This document shows, in pieces, positions 1 to 8,368 of a DNA stretch of 64,000 nt (its first letter is position 1; each line of letters begins with the position of its first letter). Source of the DNA: Amycolatopsis mongoliensis (GTDB lineage Bacteria > Actinomycetota > Actinomycetes > Mycobacteriales > Pseudonocardiaceae); assembly GCF_030285665.1 (NCBI RefSeq), contig NZ_CP127295.1:248001-312000 (forward strand), given 5' to 3'. A program made the position numbers and the translations under genes. Below the pieces are notes generated by a model. The model was not told where the DNA came from, ran no database searches, and saw only the letters and a list, made by a program, of their open reading frames with translations.

Positions 1-1
1 G

Positions 2-52
2 CGGTACGCCAAGCTGCGGTTCGGGATCGAGCAGCCGACCTTCTGGTTCTAG
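2..52 (+). CDS. C-terminal end of an unidentified protein (partial)
   Basis: An open frame entering from the left edge ends in TAG at 50-52 and encodes a tail ending FGIEQPTFWF. Only 16 residues are visible, too few to assign a family. It converges on the minus-strand small membrane protein, whose own stop codon (49-51) overlaps this one by two bases. That tight convergent junction supports both gene ends being real. Nothing can be said about function. Confidence 0.5.
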   Translation, partial: RYAKLRFGIEQPTFWF

Positions 53-276
53 CGACGGCGCCGCAGGCGGTGGGCGAACAGCGCCCACAAATAGACCGTC
101 AGCAGGGCACCGGCGCCCGCCGCCGCCACGCGCAGCCACGTCACCCCGCTCACGCCGCCGTCGAACGCCGTGAAAAGCCAACCGAGGGCGCCGAACGTCG
201 CTCCCACCGCCAGCGTCAGCACGATCACCGGCGGGATGCGCTCACCGCCCTGCAGCCACGTCTTCGTCCCGGCCAT
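49..276 (-). CDS. Small membrane protein downstream of kdpE
   Basis: A 75-residue protein with two predicted membrane segments, at about residues 16-36 (PPVIVLTLAVGATFGALGW) and 46-67, and a basic tail HRLRRRR that should lie in the cytoplasm. It begins 21 bases after the kdpE stop on the same strand, so it may be the last gene of the kdp transcript. I recognise no family. A role linked to Kdp would be inference from position only. Confidence 0.6.
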   Translation of the reverse strand: MAGTKTWLQGGERIPPVIVLTLAVGATFGALGWLFTAFDGGVSGVTWLRVAAAGAGALLTVYLWALFAHRLRRRR

Positions 277-297
277 GGCCTTGGGGTACCCACGCCG

Positions 298-996
298 CTA
301 CACCTCGAAGCGGTACCCCATGCCGGGCTCGGTGAGCAGGTGCCGGGGCCGGGACGGCTCCGGTTCCAGCTTGCGCCGCAGCTGGGCCAGGTACACCCGC
401 AGGTAGTGGGACTCCCGCTCGTACGACGGGCCCCAAACCTCGTGCAGCAGCTGCTTCTGCGCCACCAGCCGGCCGCGGTTGCGGACCAGCAGCTCCAGCA
501 CGCCCCACTCCGTCTTCGTCAGGTGGACCTCCACGCCGTCGCGGCGGCGGACCTTCTTCGCGGCCAGATCCACGCTGAACGACGACGTCTCCACCACCGC
601 GTCCGCGTCGTCGGCGCCCGTCACCGCCGAGCGGCGGACCGCCGCCCTCAACCGGGCCAGCAGCTCGTCCATCCCGAACGGCTTCGTGACGTAGTCGTCC
701 GCGCCCGCGTCGAGGGCCTGGACCTTGTCCGCCGAGTCGCCGCGCGCCGACAGCACGATGATCGGGACCGTCGTCCAGCCGCGCAGGCCGGCGATCACCT
801 CCGTGCCGTCCAGGTCCGGCAGGCCGAGGTCGAGCACGACGACGTCGGGCTTGGTCTCGGCCACCGCCTTGAGCGCGGCCGTGCCGTCGTGCGCGGTGAT
901 CACCTTGTAGCCGCGGGCGTTCAGGTTGATCCGCAGCGCCCGCACGATCTGCGGCTCGTCGTCCACCACCAGCACGGTGGCACCCGGGTCACTCAT
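298..996 (-). CDS. kdpE: KdpE response regulator
   Basis: A 232-residue OmpR/PhoB-type response regulator that, with KdpD, switches on the Kdp high-affinity potassium uptake genes under low potassium or osmotic stress. The receiver domain (about 1-120) shows VLVVDDEPQ at the start, the phospho-acceptor context VVVLDLGLPDLDG, and conserved Lys in DDYVTKPF. The winged-helix domain (about 135-230) ends LLTEPGMGYRFEV. The ATG overlaps the kdpD stop as ATGA (993-996), so the pair is translationally coupled. Upstream in-frame codons overlap the end of kdpD and are not part of this gene. Confidence 0.95.
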   Translation of the reverse strand: MSDPGATVLVVDDEPQIVRALRINLNARGYKVITAHDGTAALKAVAETKPDVVVLDLGLPDLDGTEVIAGLRGWTTVPIIVLSARGDSADKVQALDAGADDYVTKPFGMDELLARLRAAVRRSAVTGADDADAVVETSSFSVDLAAKKVRRRDGVEVHLTKTEWGVLELLVRNRGRLVAQKQLLHEVWGPSYERESHYLRVYLAQLRRKLEPEPSRPRHLLTEPGMGYRFEV

Positions 997-3527
997 CGCA
1001 CCCCCTCCTCGACTTCTTCGAACGTGACGCTGTGCTCGGGCAGCGAGACCACGACCGTGAGCCCGCCGCCCGGGGTGTCCTCGGCGCGGATCGTGCCGCC
1101 CATCGCCTCGGTGAACCCCTTCGCCACCGACAGCCCGAGCCCGACCCCCGGCGTCGCGTCGCGGTCGCCGCCGAGGCGCTGGAACGGCGCGAACGCCGAG
1201 TCCGCGGTCCCCTTCCGCAGTCCCTTGCCGTGGTCGACGATCCGCAGCTCGACGTGGCCGGAGTGGGCCGAAGCCCGCGCGGACACCGGTCGCCCGCCGT
1301 GGCGCAGGGCGTTGTCCAGCACGTTCGCCACCACTCGTTCCAGCAGGCCCGGATCGGCCAGCACCGGCGGCAGCCGGTCGTCGACCGCGACCTCGACCGC
1401 CTCCGACGAGTCTACAGTGGACAGAGCGTGGGCGACGACCTCGTCGTAGCCGACCGGGCGCAGGTGCGGGCGCACCGCGCCGGTGGCCAGCCGCGAGGAG
1501 TCCAGGAGGTTGTCGATCAGCCCGGCCAGCCGGTCGGCCGACAGCTCGATGGCCTCCATCAGCTCGGCGGTGTCCTCTTCGGACAGTGCGAGGTCGGGGG
1601 CGCGCAGGCTGCCGATCGACGCCTTGATCGACGTCAGCGGCGTCCGCAGGTCGTGCCCGACCGCCGACAACAGCGTCGTGCGCAGCTCGGTGGCCTCGGC
1701 CTTGCGCTCGGCGCGGGCCGCGGCGGCGGCGCTGCGCTGCTGGCGCAGGGCGAGCAGCGCCTGCCCGGCCACCGCTTCCAGCACGCGCCGGTCGGCCGCG
1801 GGCAACGCCCGTCCCCGCAGGGTCAGGTGGACGTCGGCGGTGACGGCGATGTCGACGTCGGCCTCGTCCGGGTCGGCGCACGGGTGCTCCCCCGCCGTCG
1901 CCACCCCGCGCCACTCGCCGTCCTGCTTCTCCAGCAGGGTCACCGACGTCAGCGCGAAGTTCTCGCGGACCTTCTCCAGCAGCCGCTCGATCGGGTTCGC
2001 GTGGGTCAGCACGGTCCGGGCGTAGGAGGCGAGCAGCGCCGCCTCGGTCCGCGCCCGCGCCGCCTGCGTGGCCCGGCGCGCCGCCTGGTCCACGACCAGC
2101 GCGACGAGCACCGCGACCACGACCATCGCGATCAGCGTCACGAGGTTCTGCGGGGTGTGCACGGTCAGCGTGTACAGCGGTGGCGTGAAGAAGAAGTTCA
2201 GCAGCCCGGCACCGAGCACGGCCGCGACCAGCGCCGGCCCGAGACCGCCGACCAGCGCCACGACCACGGTCGCCAGCACGTAGGAGATGACGTCGGTGGC
2301 GAAGTCGAGCCCGGCCGGGACGAAGAACCCGACGGCGGTGACCAGTACCGGCAGGACGACGCTGAGCACCCAGCCCGCGACCAGCCGCGAGAACCCCAGC
2401 GGGCTCGCGCTGAGCCGGGCCCGCAGGCGCCCGCCGGCCTCGGAGTGGGTGACCATGTGCACGTCGATCGACCCGGACTGCCGCACGACGCCGGCGCCGA
2501 TGCCCTCGTCGAACAGCCGCGCCACGCGCGAACGCCGCGAGGTGCCGATCACCAGCTGGGTCGCGTTGACGCCGCGGGCGAAGTCCAGCAGGGCGGTCGG
2601 CACGTCGTCGCCGACGACGGTGTGGAAGGTCGCGCCGACCTCCTCGGCCAGCGTCCGGCAGCGGGCGATCGCGGCGGGCCCGAGCCCGGACAGGCCGTCG
2701 CCGCGCAGGATGTGCACCACCTGCAGCTCGGCGCCGGCCCGGGTGGCGATCCGGCTGGCGCGGCGGATGAGCGTCTCGCTCTCCGTGCCGCCGGTGATGG
2801 AGACGACGACGCGTTCGCGTGCCTCCCAGGTGTCGGTGATGCTCTGCTCGGCGCGGTAGCGCTGCAGGGCGACGTCGACCTGGTCGGCCACCCAGAGCAG
2901 GGCGAGCTCGCGCAGCGCGGTGAGGTTGCCCGGGCGGAAGTAGTTGCCGAGCGCGGCGTCGATGCGCTCGGCCGGGTAGACGTTGCCGTGGGCGAGCCGC
3001 CGCCGCAGCGCTTCGGGGGTGATGTCGACCAGCTCGAGCTGCTCGGCGCGGCGGACGACCTCGTCCGGCACGGTCTCCTGCTGGGTGACGCCGGTGATCC
3101 GCTCGACGACGTCGTTGAGGCTCTGCAGGTGCTGCACGTTGACCGTGGACAGCACGTCGATGCCGGCTTCGAGCAGCTCCTCGACGTCCTGCCAGCGCTT
3201 GGCGTGGCGCGAACCCGGCACGTTGGTGTGCGCGAGCTCGTCGACGACGGCGACCTCGGGCGCGCGGGCGAGGATGGCGTCGACGTCCATCTCGTCGAAC
3301 TCGCGGCCGCGGTGGCCGGCGTGCCGCCGCGGGACGACCTCGAGGCCGTCCAGGAGGTTCGCGGTCATCTCGCGGCCGTGCGTCTCGACCAGCCCGACGA
3401 CGACGTCGGTGCCGCGGTCGAGACGCCGCCGCGCTTCGCCGAGCATGGCGAAGGTCTTGCCGACGCCCGGAGCCGCGCCGAGGTAGATCCTCAGTTCCCC
3501 TCGGCGCGGCTTCTTCGTACTGGTCAC
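993..3527 (-). CDS. kdpD: KdpD sensor histidine kinase
   Basis: An 844-residue membrane kinase that senses potassium limitation and turgor and phosphorylates KdpE. The N-terminal KdpD domain carries a Walker A motif, GAAPGVGKT (about 17-25), and is followed by a universal-stress-like domain. Four clustered membrane segments (DUF4118) include a helix with VLATVVVALVGGLGPALVAA. A GAF-like region precedes the HisKA box GHDLRTPLTS and an ATPase domain with NVLDNALRHG and GVGLGLSVAKGF. GTG at 3527 is preferred over an ATG 57 bases upstream because kdpC ends at 3532 and KdpD proteins begin just before RGELRIYLG. Confidence 0.95.
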   Translation of the reverse strand: MTSTKKPRRGELRIYLGAAPGVGKTFAMLGEARRRLDRGTDVVVGLVETHGREMTANLLDGLEVVPRRHAGHRGREFDEMDVDAILARAPEVAVVDELAHTNVPGSRHAKRWQDVEELLEAGIDVLSTVNVQHLQSLNDVVERITGVTQQETVPDEVVRRAEQLELVDITPEALRRRLAHGNVYPAERIDAALGNYFRPGNLTALRELALLWVADQVDVALQRYRAEQSITDTWEARERVVVSITGGTESETLIRRASRIATRAGAELQVVHILRGDGLSGLGPAAIARCRTLAEEVGATFHTVVGDDVPTALLDFARGVNATQLVIGTSRRSRVARLFDEGIGAGVVRQSGSIDVHMVTHSEAGGRLRARLSASPLGFSRLVAGWVLSVVLPVLVTAVGFFVPAGLDFATDVISYVLATVVVALVGGLGPALVAAVLGAGLLNFFFTPPLYTLTVHTPQNLVTLIAMVVVAVLVALVVDQAARRATQAARARTEAALLASYARTVLTHANPIERLLEKVRENFALTSVTLLEKQDGEWRGVATAGEHPCADPDEADVDIAVTADVHLTLRGRALPAADRRVLEAVAGQALLALRQQRSAAAAARAERKAEATELRTTLLSAVGHDLRTPLTSIKASIGSLRAPDLALSEEDTAELMEAIELSADRLAGLIDNLLDSSRLATGAVRPHLRPVGYDEVVAHALSTVDSSEAVEVAVDDRLPPVLADPGLLERVVANVLDNALRHGGRPVSARASAHSGHVELRIVDHGKGLRKGTADSAFAPFQRLGGDRDATPGVGLGLSVAKGFTEAMGGTIRAEDTPGGGLTVVVSLPEHSVTFEEVEEGVR

Positions 3528-3531
3528 GCTG

Positions 3532-4122
3532 TCAGTGTGCCCCTCCGGCCGCACCTTGCACGGCCAAGTTGAGCTGGAGCACATTCACGCCCGGAACGCC
3601 GATCCCGGCCCCCGTCGTGTTCTGCTCGACCAGCTGCTTCACCCGGTCCACCGGGAGCCCGGTGTTCCGGGCCACGCGGGCGATCTGAAGGTCCGCGTAG
3701 GCCACGCTGATCGACGGGTCGAGGCCGGAGCCCGACGCCGTCACCGCGTCCGGCGGTACCTGGTCGGGTGACACGCCTTCGCGCTTGGCGATGGCGTCCT
3801 TGCGCTCCCCGATGGTCTTCACGAGATCCTCGTTGTACGGGCCCTTGTTGGACGCACCCGACGGCATGTCGGGGCTGACCGCCGACGGCCGGGTGTGGAA
3901 CCACGGGTCGTGCGCCGGGTCCGCGGGCACCGGGTCGACGCCGATGAGCGACGACCCGACCGCCTGGCCGTTCTGCGTGACGACCGAGCCTTCGGCGTTG
4001 CCTTCCAGCCCCGGGATGCGGGCGATGGCCCACACGGCGAGGGGGTAGAGGACGCCGAGCAGGACGGTCAGCACGACGAGGACGCGCAGCCCGGCCCAGG
4101 TCTGCTTGACGAGAGTGTTCAC
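3532..4122 (-). CDS. kdpC: KdpC subunit of the potassium-transporting ATPase
   Basis: A 196-residue single-span subunit that associates with KdpA and KdpB and raises the affinity of the complex for its ligands. One N-terminal membrane helix (about 9-31, LRVLVVLTVLLGVLYPLAVW) is followed by a periplasmic domain with the conserved GSSLIG, FHTRPSA and GSGLDPSIS stretches and a C-terminal LVEQ...GVNVLQLN segment. Length is normal for the family. The GTG start lies four bases from the kdpB stop, and kdpD follows five bases after the kdpC stop, so the genes are in one tight operon. Confidence 0.95.
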   Translation of the reverse strand: MNTLVKQTWAGLRVLVVLTVLLGVLYPLAVWAIARIPGLEGNAEGSVVTQNGQAVGSSLIGVDPVPADPAHDPWFHTRPSAVSPDMPSGASNKGPYNEDLVKTIGERKDAIAKREGVSPDQVPPDAVTASGSGLDPSISVAYADLQIARVARNTGLPVDRVKQLVEQNTTGAGIGVPGVNVLQLNLAVQGAAGGAH

Positions 4123-4126
4123 GAGG

Positions 4127-6172
4127 TCACCCGATTCCAGGGATGAGGCGCACCAGCAGGTCGATCAGCCAGATCCCGAGGAAGGGGCTGACGATCCCGC
4201 CGAGGCCGTAGACGAGCAGGTTGCGGCGCAGCAGCGCCGAGGCCGACGACGGCTTGTACCGCACGCCGCGCAGGGCCAGCGGGATGAGCACGACGATGAT
4301 CAGCGCGTTGAAGATGACCGCGGACAGGATCGCCGACTTCGGCGTGGCCAGGTGCATGATGTTCAGCGCGCCGAGCTGGGCGAAGATGCCGGTGAACATC
4401 GCCGGCAGGATCGCGAAGTACTTCGCGAGGTCGTTCGCGACGCTGAACGTCGTCAGCGCGCCGCGGGTGATCAGCAGCTGCTTGCCGATCTCGACGATCT
4501 CGATCAGCTTCGTCGGGTCGCTGTCGAGGTCGACCATGTTCCCGGCCTCCTTGGCGGCCGAGGTACCGGTGTTCATCGCGACGCCGACGTCGGACTGCGC
4601 GAGCGCGGGGGCGTCGTTGGTGCCGTCGCCGGTCATCGCGACCAGGCGCCCGCCCTCCTGCTCCTGCTTGATGAGCGCCATCTTGTCTTCCGGCTTGGCC
4701 TCGGCGAGGTAGTCGTCGACGCCCGCGTCCGCCGCGATGGCCTTGGCGGTGAGCGGGTTGTCGCCGGTGATCATCACCGTCTTGATGCCCATCGCCCGCA
4801 GTTCCCGGAAGCGCTCCTTCATGCCCGGCTTGACGACGTCGGACAGCCGGATCACGCCGCGCACCACCGCGTCTTCGGCGACGACGAGCGGAGTGCCGCC
4901 CTGGGCGGCGATCTCGTCGACCACCCGCTCGGTCTCGTCGGGGAACTCCCCGCCGTGGTCGCGCACCCAGGCGCGGACCGCCGAAGCGGCGCCCTTGCGG
5001 ATCCGCCGGCTCCCGATGTCGATCCCGCTCATCCGGGTCTGCGCGGTGAAGGGGACGAACTCGCCGCGTTCGTCCTGGCTCGCGTGGTCCGACGTCAGCT
5101 CGACGACGCTGCGCCCTTCAGGGGTTTCGTCGGCGAGGCTGGCCAGCCGGGCGGCCCGCGCCAGCTCGTCCGGAGTGGACGATCCGACCGGGATCAGCTC
5201 GGTGGCCCGGCGGTTGCCGAAGGTGATCGTGCCGGTCTTGTCGAGCAGCAGCGTCGAGACGTCGCCCGCGGCCTCGACCGCACGGCCGCTCGTCGCGAGG
5301 ACGTTGCGCTGCACCAGGCGGTCCATGCCCGCGATGCCGATGGCGCTCAGCAGCGCGCCGATGGTCGTCGGGATCAGGCAGACGAGCAGTGCCGTCAGCA
5401 CGATCACCGACTGCTCGGACCCGGAGTAGCGGGCCATCGGCTGCAACGCCACGACGGCGAGCAGGAAGATGATCGTGAGGGTCGAGAGCAGGATCGTCAG
5501 CGCGATCTCGTTCGGCGTCTTCTGCCGGGAAGCGCCTTCCACCAACGCGATCATGCGGTCCACGAAGGACTCGCCGGGCTTGGTGGTGATCTTGACGACG
5601 ATCCGGTCGCTCAGCACGGTCGTGCCGCCGGTGACGGCGCTGCGGTCGCCGCCGGACTCGCGGATGACCGGGGCCGACTCGCCGGTGATGGCCGACTCGT
5701 CGACGGTCGCGATGCCCTCGACGACGTCGCCGTCACCCGGGATCACCTCGCCCGCCTCGACGACGACCAGGTCGCCGATCTTCAGGTCGACCCCGGGTAC
5801 CTGCTCCTCGCCGTCCGAGGTGAGCCGGCGGGCGACGGTTTCCTTCTTCGACCGCCGCAGGCTTTCCGCCTGTGCCTTGCCGCGTCCTTCGGCGACGGCC
5901 TCGGCGAGGTTCGCGAACAGCACCGTGAACCACAGCCAGACGGCGATCAGGATCGTGAACACGCTCGGGTCGGTGATCGCGAAGACGGTGGTGAGCGCGG
6001 AGCCCACCCACACCACGAACATCACCGGGTTGCCGAGCTGGTGCTTCGGGTTGAGCTTCCGGACCGCGTCGGGCAGTGACGTCCAGAGCTGGCGGGGGCT
6101 GAAGACCCCGGCGCCGACCCGGCCGGTGTGCTCTTCGTGGGTCACCTGGGGTCGTTCTTCGGTGACGGTCAT
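4127..6172 (-). CDS. kdpB: KdpB, P-type ATPase catalytic subunit
   Basis: A 681-residue P-type ATPase that hydrolyses ATP to drive potassium uptake through KdpA. It shows the actuator motif TGES (163-166), the phosphorylation motif DKTGT (Asp311), a nucleotide-binding domain with [10 protein letters not shown], and the hinge [12 protein letters not shown]. Membrane helices flank these domains. ATG at 6172 overlaps the kdpA stop as ATGA. The frame stays open far upstream but that part is antisense-like shadow within kdpA, so the MTVTEE start is chosen. Confidence 0.96.
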   Translation of the reverse strand: MTVTEERPQVTHEEHTGRVGAGVFSPRQLWTSLPDAVRKLNPKHQLGNPVMFVVWVGSALTTVFAITDPSVFTILIAVWLWFTVLFANLAEAVAEGRGKAQAESLRRSKKETVARRLTSDGEEQVPGVDLKIGDLVVVEAGEVIPGDGDVVEGIATVDESAITGESAPVIRESGGDRSAVTGGTTVLSDRIVVKITTKPGESFVDRMIALVEGASRQKTPNEIALTILLSTLTIIFLLAVVALQPMARYSGSEQSVIVLTALLVCLIPTTIGALLSAIGIAGMDRLVQRNVLATSGRAVEAAGDVSTLLLDKTGTITFGNRRATELIPVGSSTPDELARAARLASLADETPEGRSVVELTSDHASQDERGEFVPFTAQTRMSGIDIGSRRIRKGAASAVRAWVRDHGGEFPDETERVVDEIAAQGGTPLVVAEDAVVRGVIRLSDVVKPGMKERFRELRAMGIKTVMITGDNPLTAKAIAADAGVDDYLAEAKPEDKMALIKQEQEGGRLVAMTGDGTNDAPALAQSDVGVAMNTGTSAAKEAGNMVDLDSDPTKLIEIVEIGKQLLITRGALTTFSVANDLAKYFAILPAMFTGIFAQLGALNIMHLATPKSAILSAVIFNALIIVVLIPLALRGVRYKPSSASALLRRNLLVYGLGGIVSPFLGIWLIDLLVRLIPGIG

Positions 6173-7830
6173 GCGAGTGCCTCCGCGATGGGCCCGAGCG
6201 CGAGCGCCGGGATGAACGTGAGGGCCGCGACGAGCACCACCGTGCCGGTGAGCATGGTGGCGAACAGCGGCCCGGTGGTGGGCAGGGTGCCGGCGGTTTC
6301 GGGCACCTTGCGCTGCGCGGCCAGGGAGCCGGCCAGGCAGAGCACGGCGAGGATCGGCACGAACCGGCCGATCGCCATCGCGACGCCGAACGACGACTGG
6401 AACCAGTCGCTCGTCGCGGTCAGCCCGCCGAACGCGCTGCCGTTGTTGTTGCCGGTGGACGCGTAGCCGTAGAGGATTTCGGACAGGCCGTGCGCGCCGC
6501 CGTTGCCCAGCGCGCCCGCCGTGCCCGGCAGCAGCAACGCGATCCCGGAGCCGAGGAGCACCACGGTCGGCATCGCCAGCATGGCGATCGCCGCGCAGGT
6601 GACCTCGCGCTTGCCGAGCTTCTTGCCCAGGTACTCCGGCGTGCGCCCGACCATCAGGCCGGCCAGGAACATGGCGATGATCGCCATGACCAGGATCCCG
6701 TAGAGACCGGTGCCGACACCGCCGGGCGAGATCTCGCCGTAGAGCATGTTCAGCAGCGGGCCCCCGCCGCCGAGGCCCGACAGGCTGTCCTGGGCGCCGT
6801 TGACCGCACCGGTCGACGTGCCGGTGGTGGTGTCGGCGAAGATCGACGTCAGCCCGATGCCGAACCGCTGTTCCTTGCCCTCCATGCTCGCGCCCGCGGC
6901 CAGCGCCGCCGGGTTGTTCGCGGTGGCCTCGGAGAGCCAGATGAGCGCCAGCGACGCGGCCCACAGCACGCCCATCACGCCGAGCAGGACGTACCCCTGC
7001 TTGGGCTTGCCGACGAGCTTGCCGAACGCCCGGGTGAGGCTGACCGGGATCACCAGGATCAGGAACAGCTCGATGAGGTTCGTCCACGCGGTGGGGTTCT
7101 CGAACGGGTGCGCGGAGTTGGCGTTGAGGATGCCCCCGCCGTTGGTGCCGAGTTCCTTGATCGCCTCCTGGCTCGCCGCGGGCGCCAGGGCGATGGTGCT
7201 CTGGCTGCCGTCGGGATTGGTGACGGCGACGCCGGCCTTGAGGCTCTGCACGACACCGAGCGCGATCAGCACGATCGCGAACACGAACGCCATCGGCAGC
7301 AGGACGCGGATCGTGCCGCGCGTGAGGTCCACCCAGAAGTTGCCGAGCCGGTCGGTCTTCGCCCGGACGAACCCGCGGGTCACCGCGATCGCCACGGCGA
7401 GGCCGACGCCGGCGGACAGGAAGTTCTGCACGGTCAGCCCGGCCATCTGCACGAAGTGGCCCATCGTCGTCTCGGGGACGTAGGACTGCCAGTTCGTGTT
7501 GGTGACGAACGAAACCGCCGTGTTGAAGGCGACGCCGGGGCTCACCGCGCCGCGGCCCAGGCTCCACGGCAGGAGCGACTGCAACCGCTGCAGCAGGTAG
7601 AGCAGGACGATCGAGACGAACGAGAAGCCGAGCACGCCCGCGGCGTAGGTCGGCCACCGCTGCTCGGAGTCCGGGTCGACGCGGAAGAGCTTGTAGAGAC
7701 CCTTTTCGAGCTTCAGGTGCTTCTCGGTGGAGAAGACGCGCGCCAGGTAGTCGCCGAGCGGCTTGTAGACCACGGCGAGGGCGGCGAGGAGGAGGCCGAG
7801 CTGGATGAGCCCGGCCGCGGTGTCGGTCAT
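6169..7830 (-). CDS. kdpA: KdpA, potassium-binding and translocating subunit
   Basis: A 553-residue polytopic membrane protein of the potassium transporter superfamily, forming the ion-conducting subunit of KdpFABC. It has about ten hydrophobic segments and selectivity-filter-like loops, including [31 protein letters not shown] and [13 protein letters not shown]. It starts with ATG at 7830, 37 bases after kdpF, and overlaps kdpB by four bases. Length and motif order match KdpA throughout. Confidence 0.97.
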   Translation of the reverse strand: MTDTAAGLIQLGLLLAALAVVYKPLGDYLARVFSTEKHLKLEKGLYKLFRVDPDSEQRWPTYAAGVLGFSFVSIVLLYLLQRLQSLLPWSLGRGAVSPGVAFNTAVSFVTNTNWQSYVPETTMGHFVQMAGLTVQNFLSAGVGLAVAIAVTRGFVRAKTDRLGNFWVDLTRGTIRVLLPMAFVFAIVLIALGVVQSLKAGVAVTNPDGSQSTIALAPAASQEAIKELGTNGGGILNANSAHPFENPTAWTNLIELFLILVIPVSLTRAFGKLVGKPKQGYVLLGVMGVLWAASLALIWLSEATANNPAALAAGASMEGKEQRFGIGLTSIFADTTTGTSTGAVNGAQDSLSGLGGGGPLLNMLYGEISPGGVGTGLYGILVMAIIAMFLAGLMVGRTPEYLGKKLGKREVTCAAIAMLAMPTVVLLGSGIALLLPGTAGALGNGGAHGLSEILYGYASTGNNNGSAFGGLTATSDWFQSSFGVAMAIGRFVPILAVLCLAGSLAAQRKVPETAGTLPTTGPLFATMLTGTVVLVAALTFIPALALGPIAEALA

Positions 7831-7867
7831 TCTTGCCCCTCCGCGGGGGTGAGTACGTCGGGGCGCA

Positions 7868-7969
7868 TCAGAATTTCTCCGGCCTGATCAAGGCGACGAA
7901 CAGGTACACGAGCAGGCCGAGCGCCAGCAGTCCGCCGACGACGTTGGCCACGGCCCCGGCGCCGCTCAC
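7868..7969 (-). CDS. kdpF: KdpF small subunit
   Basis: A 33-residue single-helix peptide (GGLLALGLLVYLFVALIRPEKF) matching KdpF, the lipid-like stabilising subunit of the Kdp complex. The YLFVALIRPEKF ending is the family signature. The GTG start at 7969 overlaps the stop of the preceding 27-codon peptide as GTGA. A longer frame reading upstream to 8056 exists, but its extra residues are basic, non-hydrophobic and overlap that peptide. Confidence 0.9.
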   Translation of the reverse strand: MSGAGAVANVVGGLLALGLLVYLFVALIRPEKF

Positions 7970-8049
7970 AGCTTCTCCAGCCCGCGCAGCGCCAGCGCGA
8001 GCACCACGAACACGCCGATCAGCAGGGCGGCGTAGAGCAAGTCGGCCAC
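7966..8049 (-). CDS. 27-residue membrane peptide at the head of the kdp operon
   Basis: GTG at 8049 has a good ribosome site (GAGAGG, about 7 bases upstream) and encodes 27 residues, VADLLYAALLIGVFVVLALA then LRGLEKL. This is one membrane helix with a short charged tail, built like KdpF. Its stop overlaps the kdpF GTG as GTGA. I recall similar tiny ORFs before kdpF in other actinobacteria but cannot verify it here. It could be an extra small subunit or a translated leader; function is unknown. Confidence 0.7.
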   Translation of the reverse strand: MADLLYAALLIGVFVVLALALRGLEKL

Positions 8050-8067
8050 AGGGCACCTCTCAAGACG

Positions 8068-8087
8068 GGTCACCGGGTTCGGTGACC
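8068..8087 (-). promoter_or_regulatory. Hairpin in the kdp 5' leader
   Basis: GGTCACC at 8068-8074 and GGTGACC at 8081-8087 are perfect inverted copies around a six-base loop, 19 bases upstream of the first kdp start codon. It could be an RNA stem in the leader or a dyad bound by KdpE. The sequence does not decide between them. Confidence 0.5.
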
Positions 8088-8199
8088 GGACGCGTTCACT
8101 GTGCGGCCGGGAGAGCCCGTCCCGACCTGCGGCTGACGGCCTCTTGATGCGTTCCTGACACCCATTTACGCCGTCTTTATGGCAGGTGGCGGCGGTCAC

Positions 8200-8211
8200 G
8201 CAAACGTTTGC
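8200..8211. promoter_or_regulatory. LacI-family-like palindrome GCAAACGTTTGC
   Basis: A perfect 12-bp palindrome with the central CG typical of LacI/GalR-family operators lies in the divergent kdp/asnB spacer. No LacI gene is adjacent, and the nearest (13290-14309) has a different candidate operator. A chance palindrome remains possible. Confidence 0.35.
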
Positions 8212-8311
8212 CCCGCACTCACTGTATGCAGTTGGTTAGTGACTCGCGACACAACGAGTGACCGAACAAGTGCGGAACGTGCAATTCGGGCAGACAAGAT
8301 CTTCGGCCCGT

Positions 8312-8342
8312 GTTACACCTGTGTTACCGATAGTTGTATCGG
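8312..8342 (+). promoter_or_regulatory. asnB leader: GTTAC direct repeat and small hairpin
   Basis: GTTAC at 8312-8316 and 8323-8327 are spaced six bases apart, giving the AC-N9-AC pattern described for GlnR-type nitrogen regulators in some actinobacteria. A stem CCGATA/TATCGG with a four-base loop (8327-8342) follows. Nitrogen control of asnB would be sensible, but the site is only a partial match. Confidence 0.35.
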
Positions 8343-8368
8343 CTAAGCAAATCTTGGGAGGGGTACAC

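Larger units (their letters stand above)
8050..8368. other. Divergent kdp / asnB intergenic region
   Basis: About 320 bases separate the kdp peptide from asnB and hold both promoters. They contain a kdp-leader hairpin (8068-8087), a 12-bp LacI-like palindrome (8200-8211), and an asnB-proximal direct repeat and hairpin (8312-8342). An open frame from 8258 runs in phase into asnB but lacks the residue-2 cysteine logic of the family, so it is taken as untranslated leader. Confidence 0.6.

Noticed and set aside
1032..3572. 846-residue plus-strand open frame opposite kdpD
   Set aside because: Antisense shadow of a high-GC gene: Arg/Asp/Gly/His-rich composition, no domain, and kdpD on the other strand has full motifs.
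8258..8368. N-terminal extension of asnB
   Set aside because: The amidotransferase nucleophile must be residue 2 after Met removal (MCGIAG), and the ribosome site lies just before 8369.
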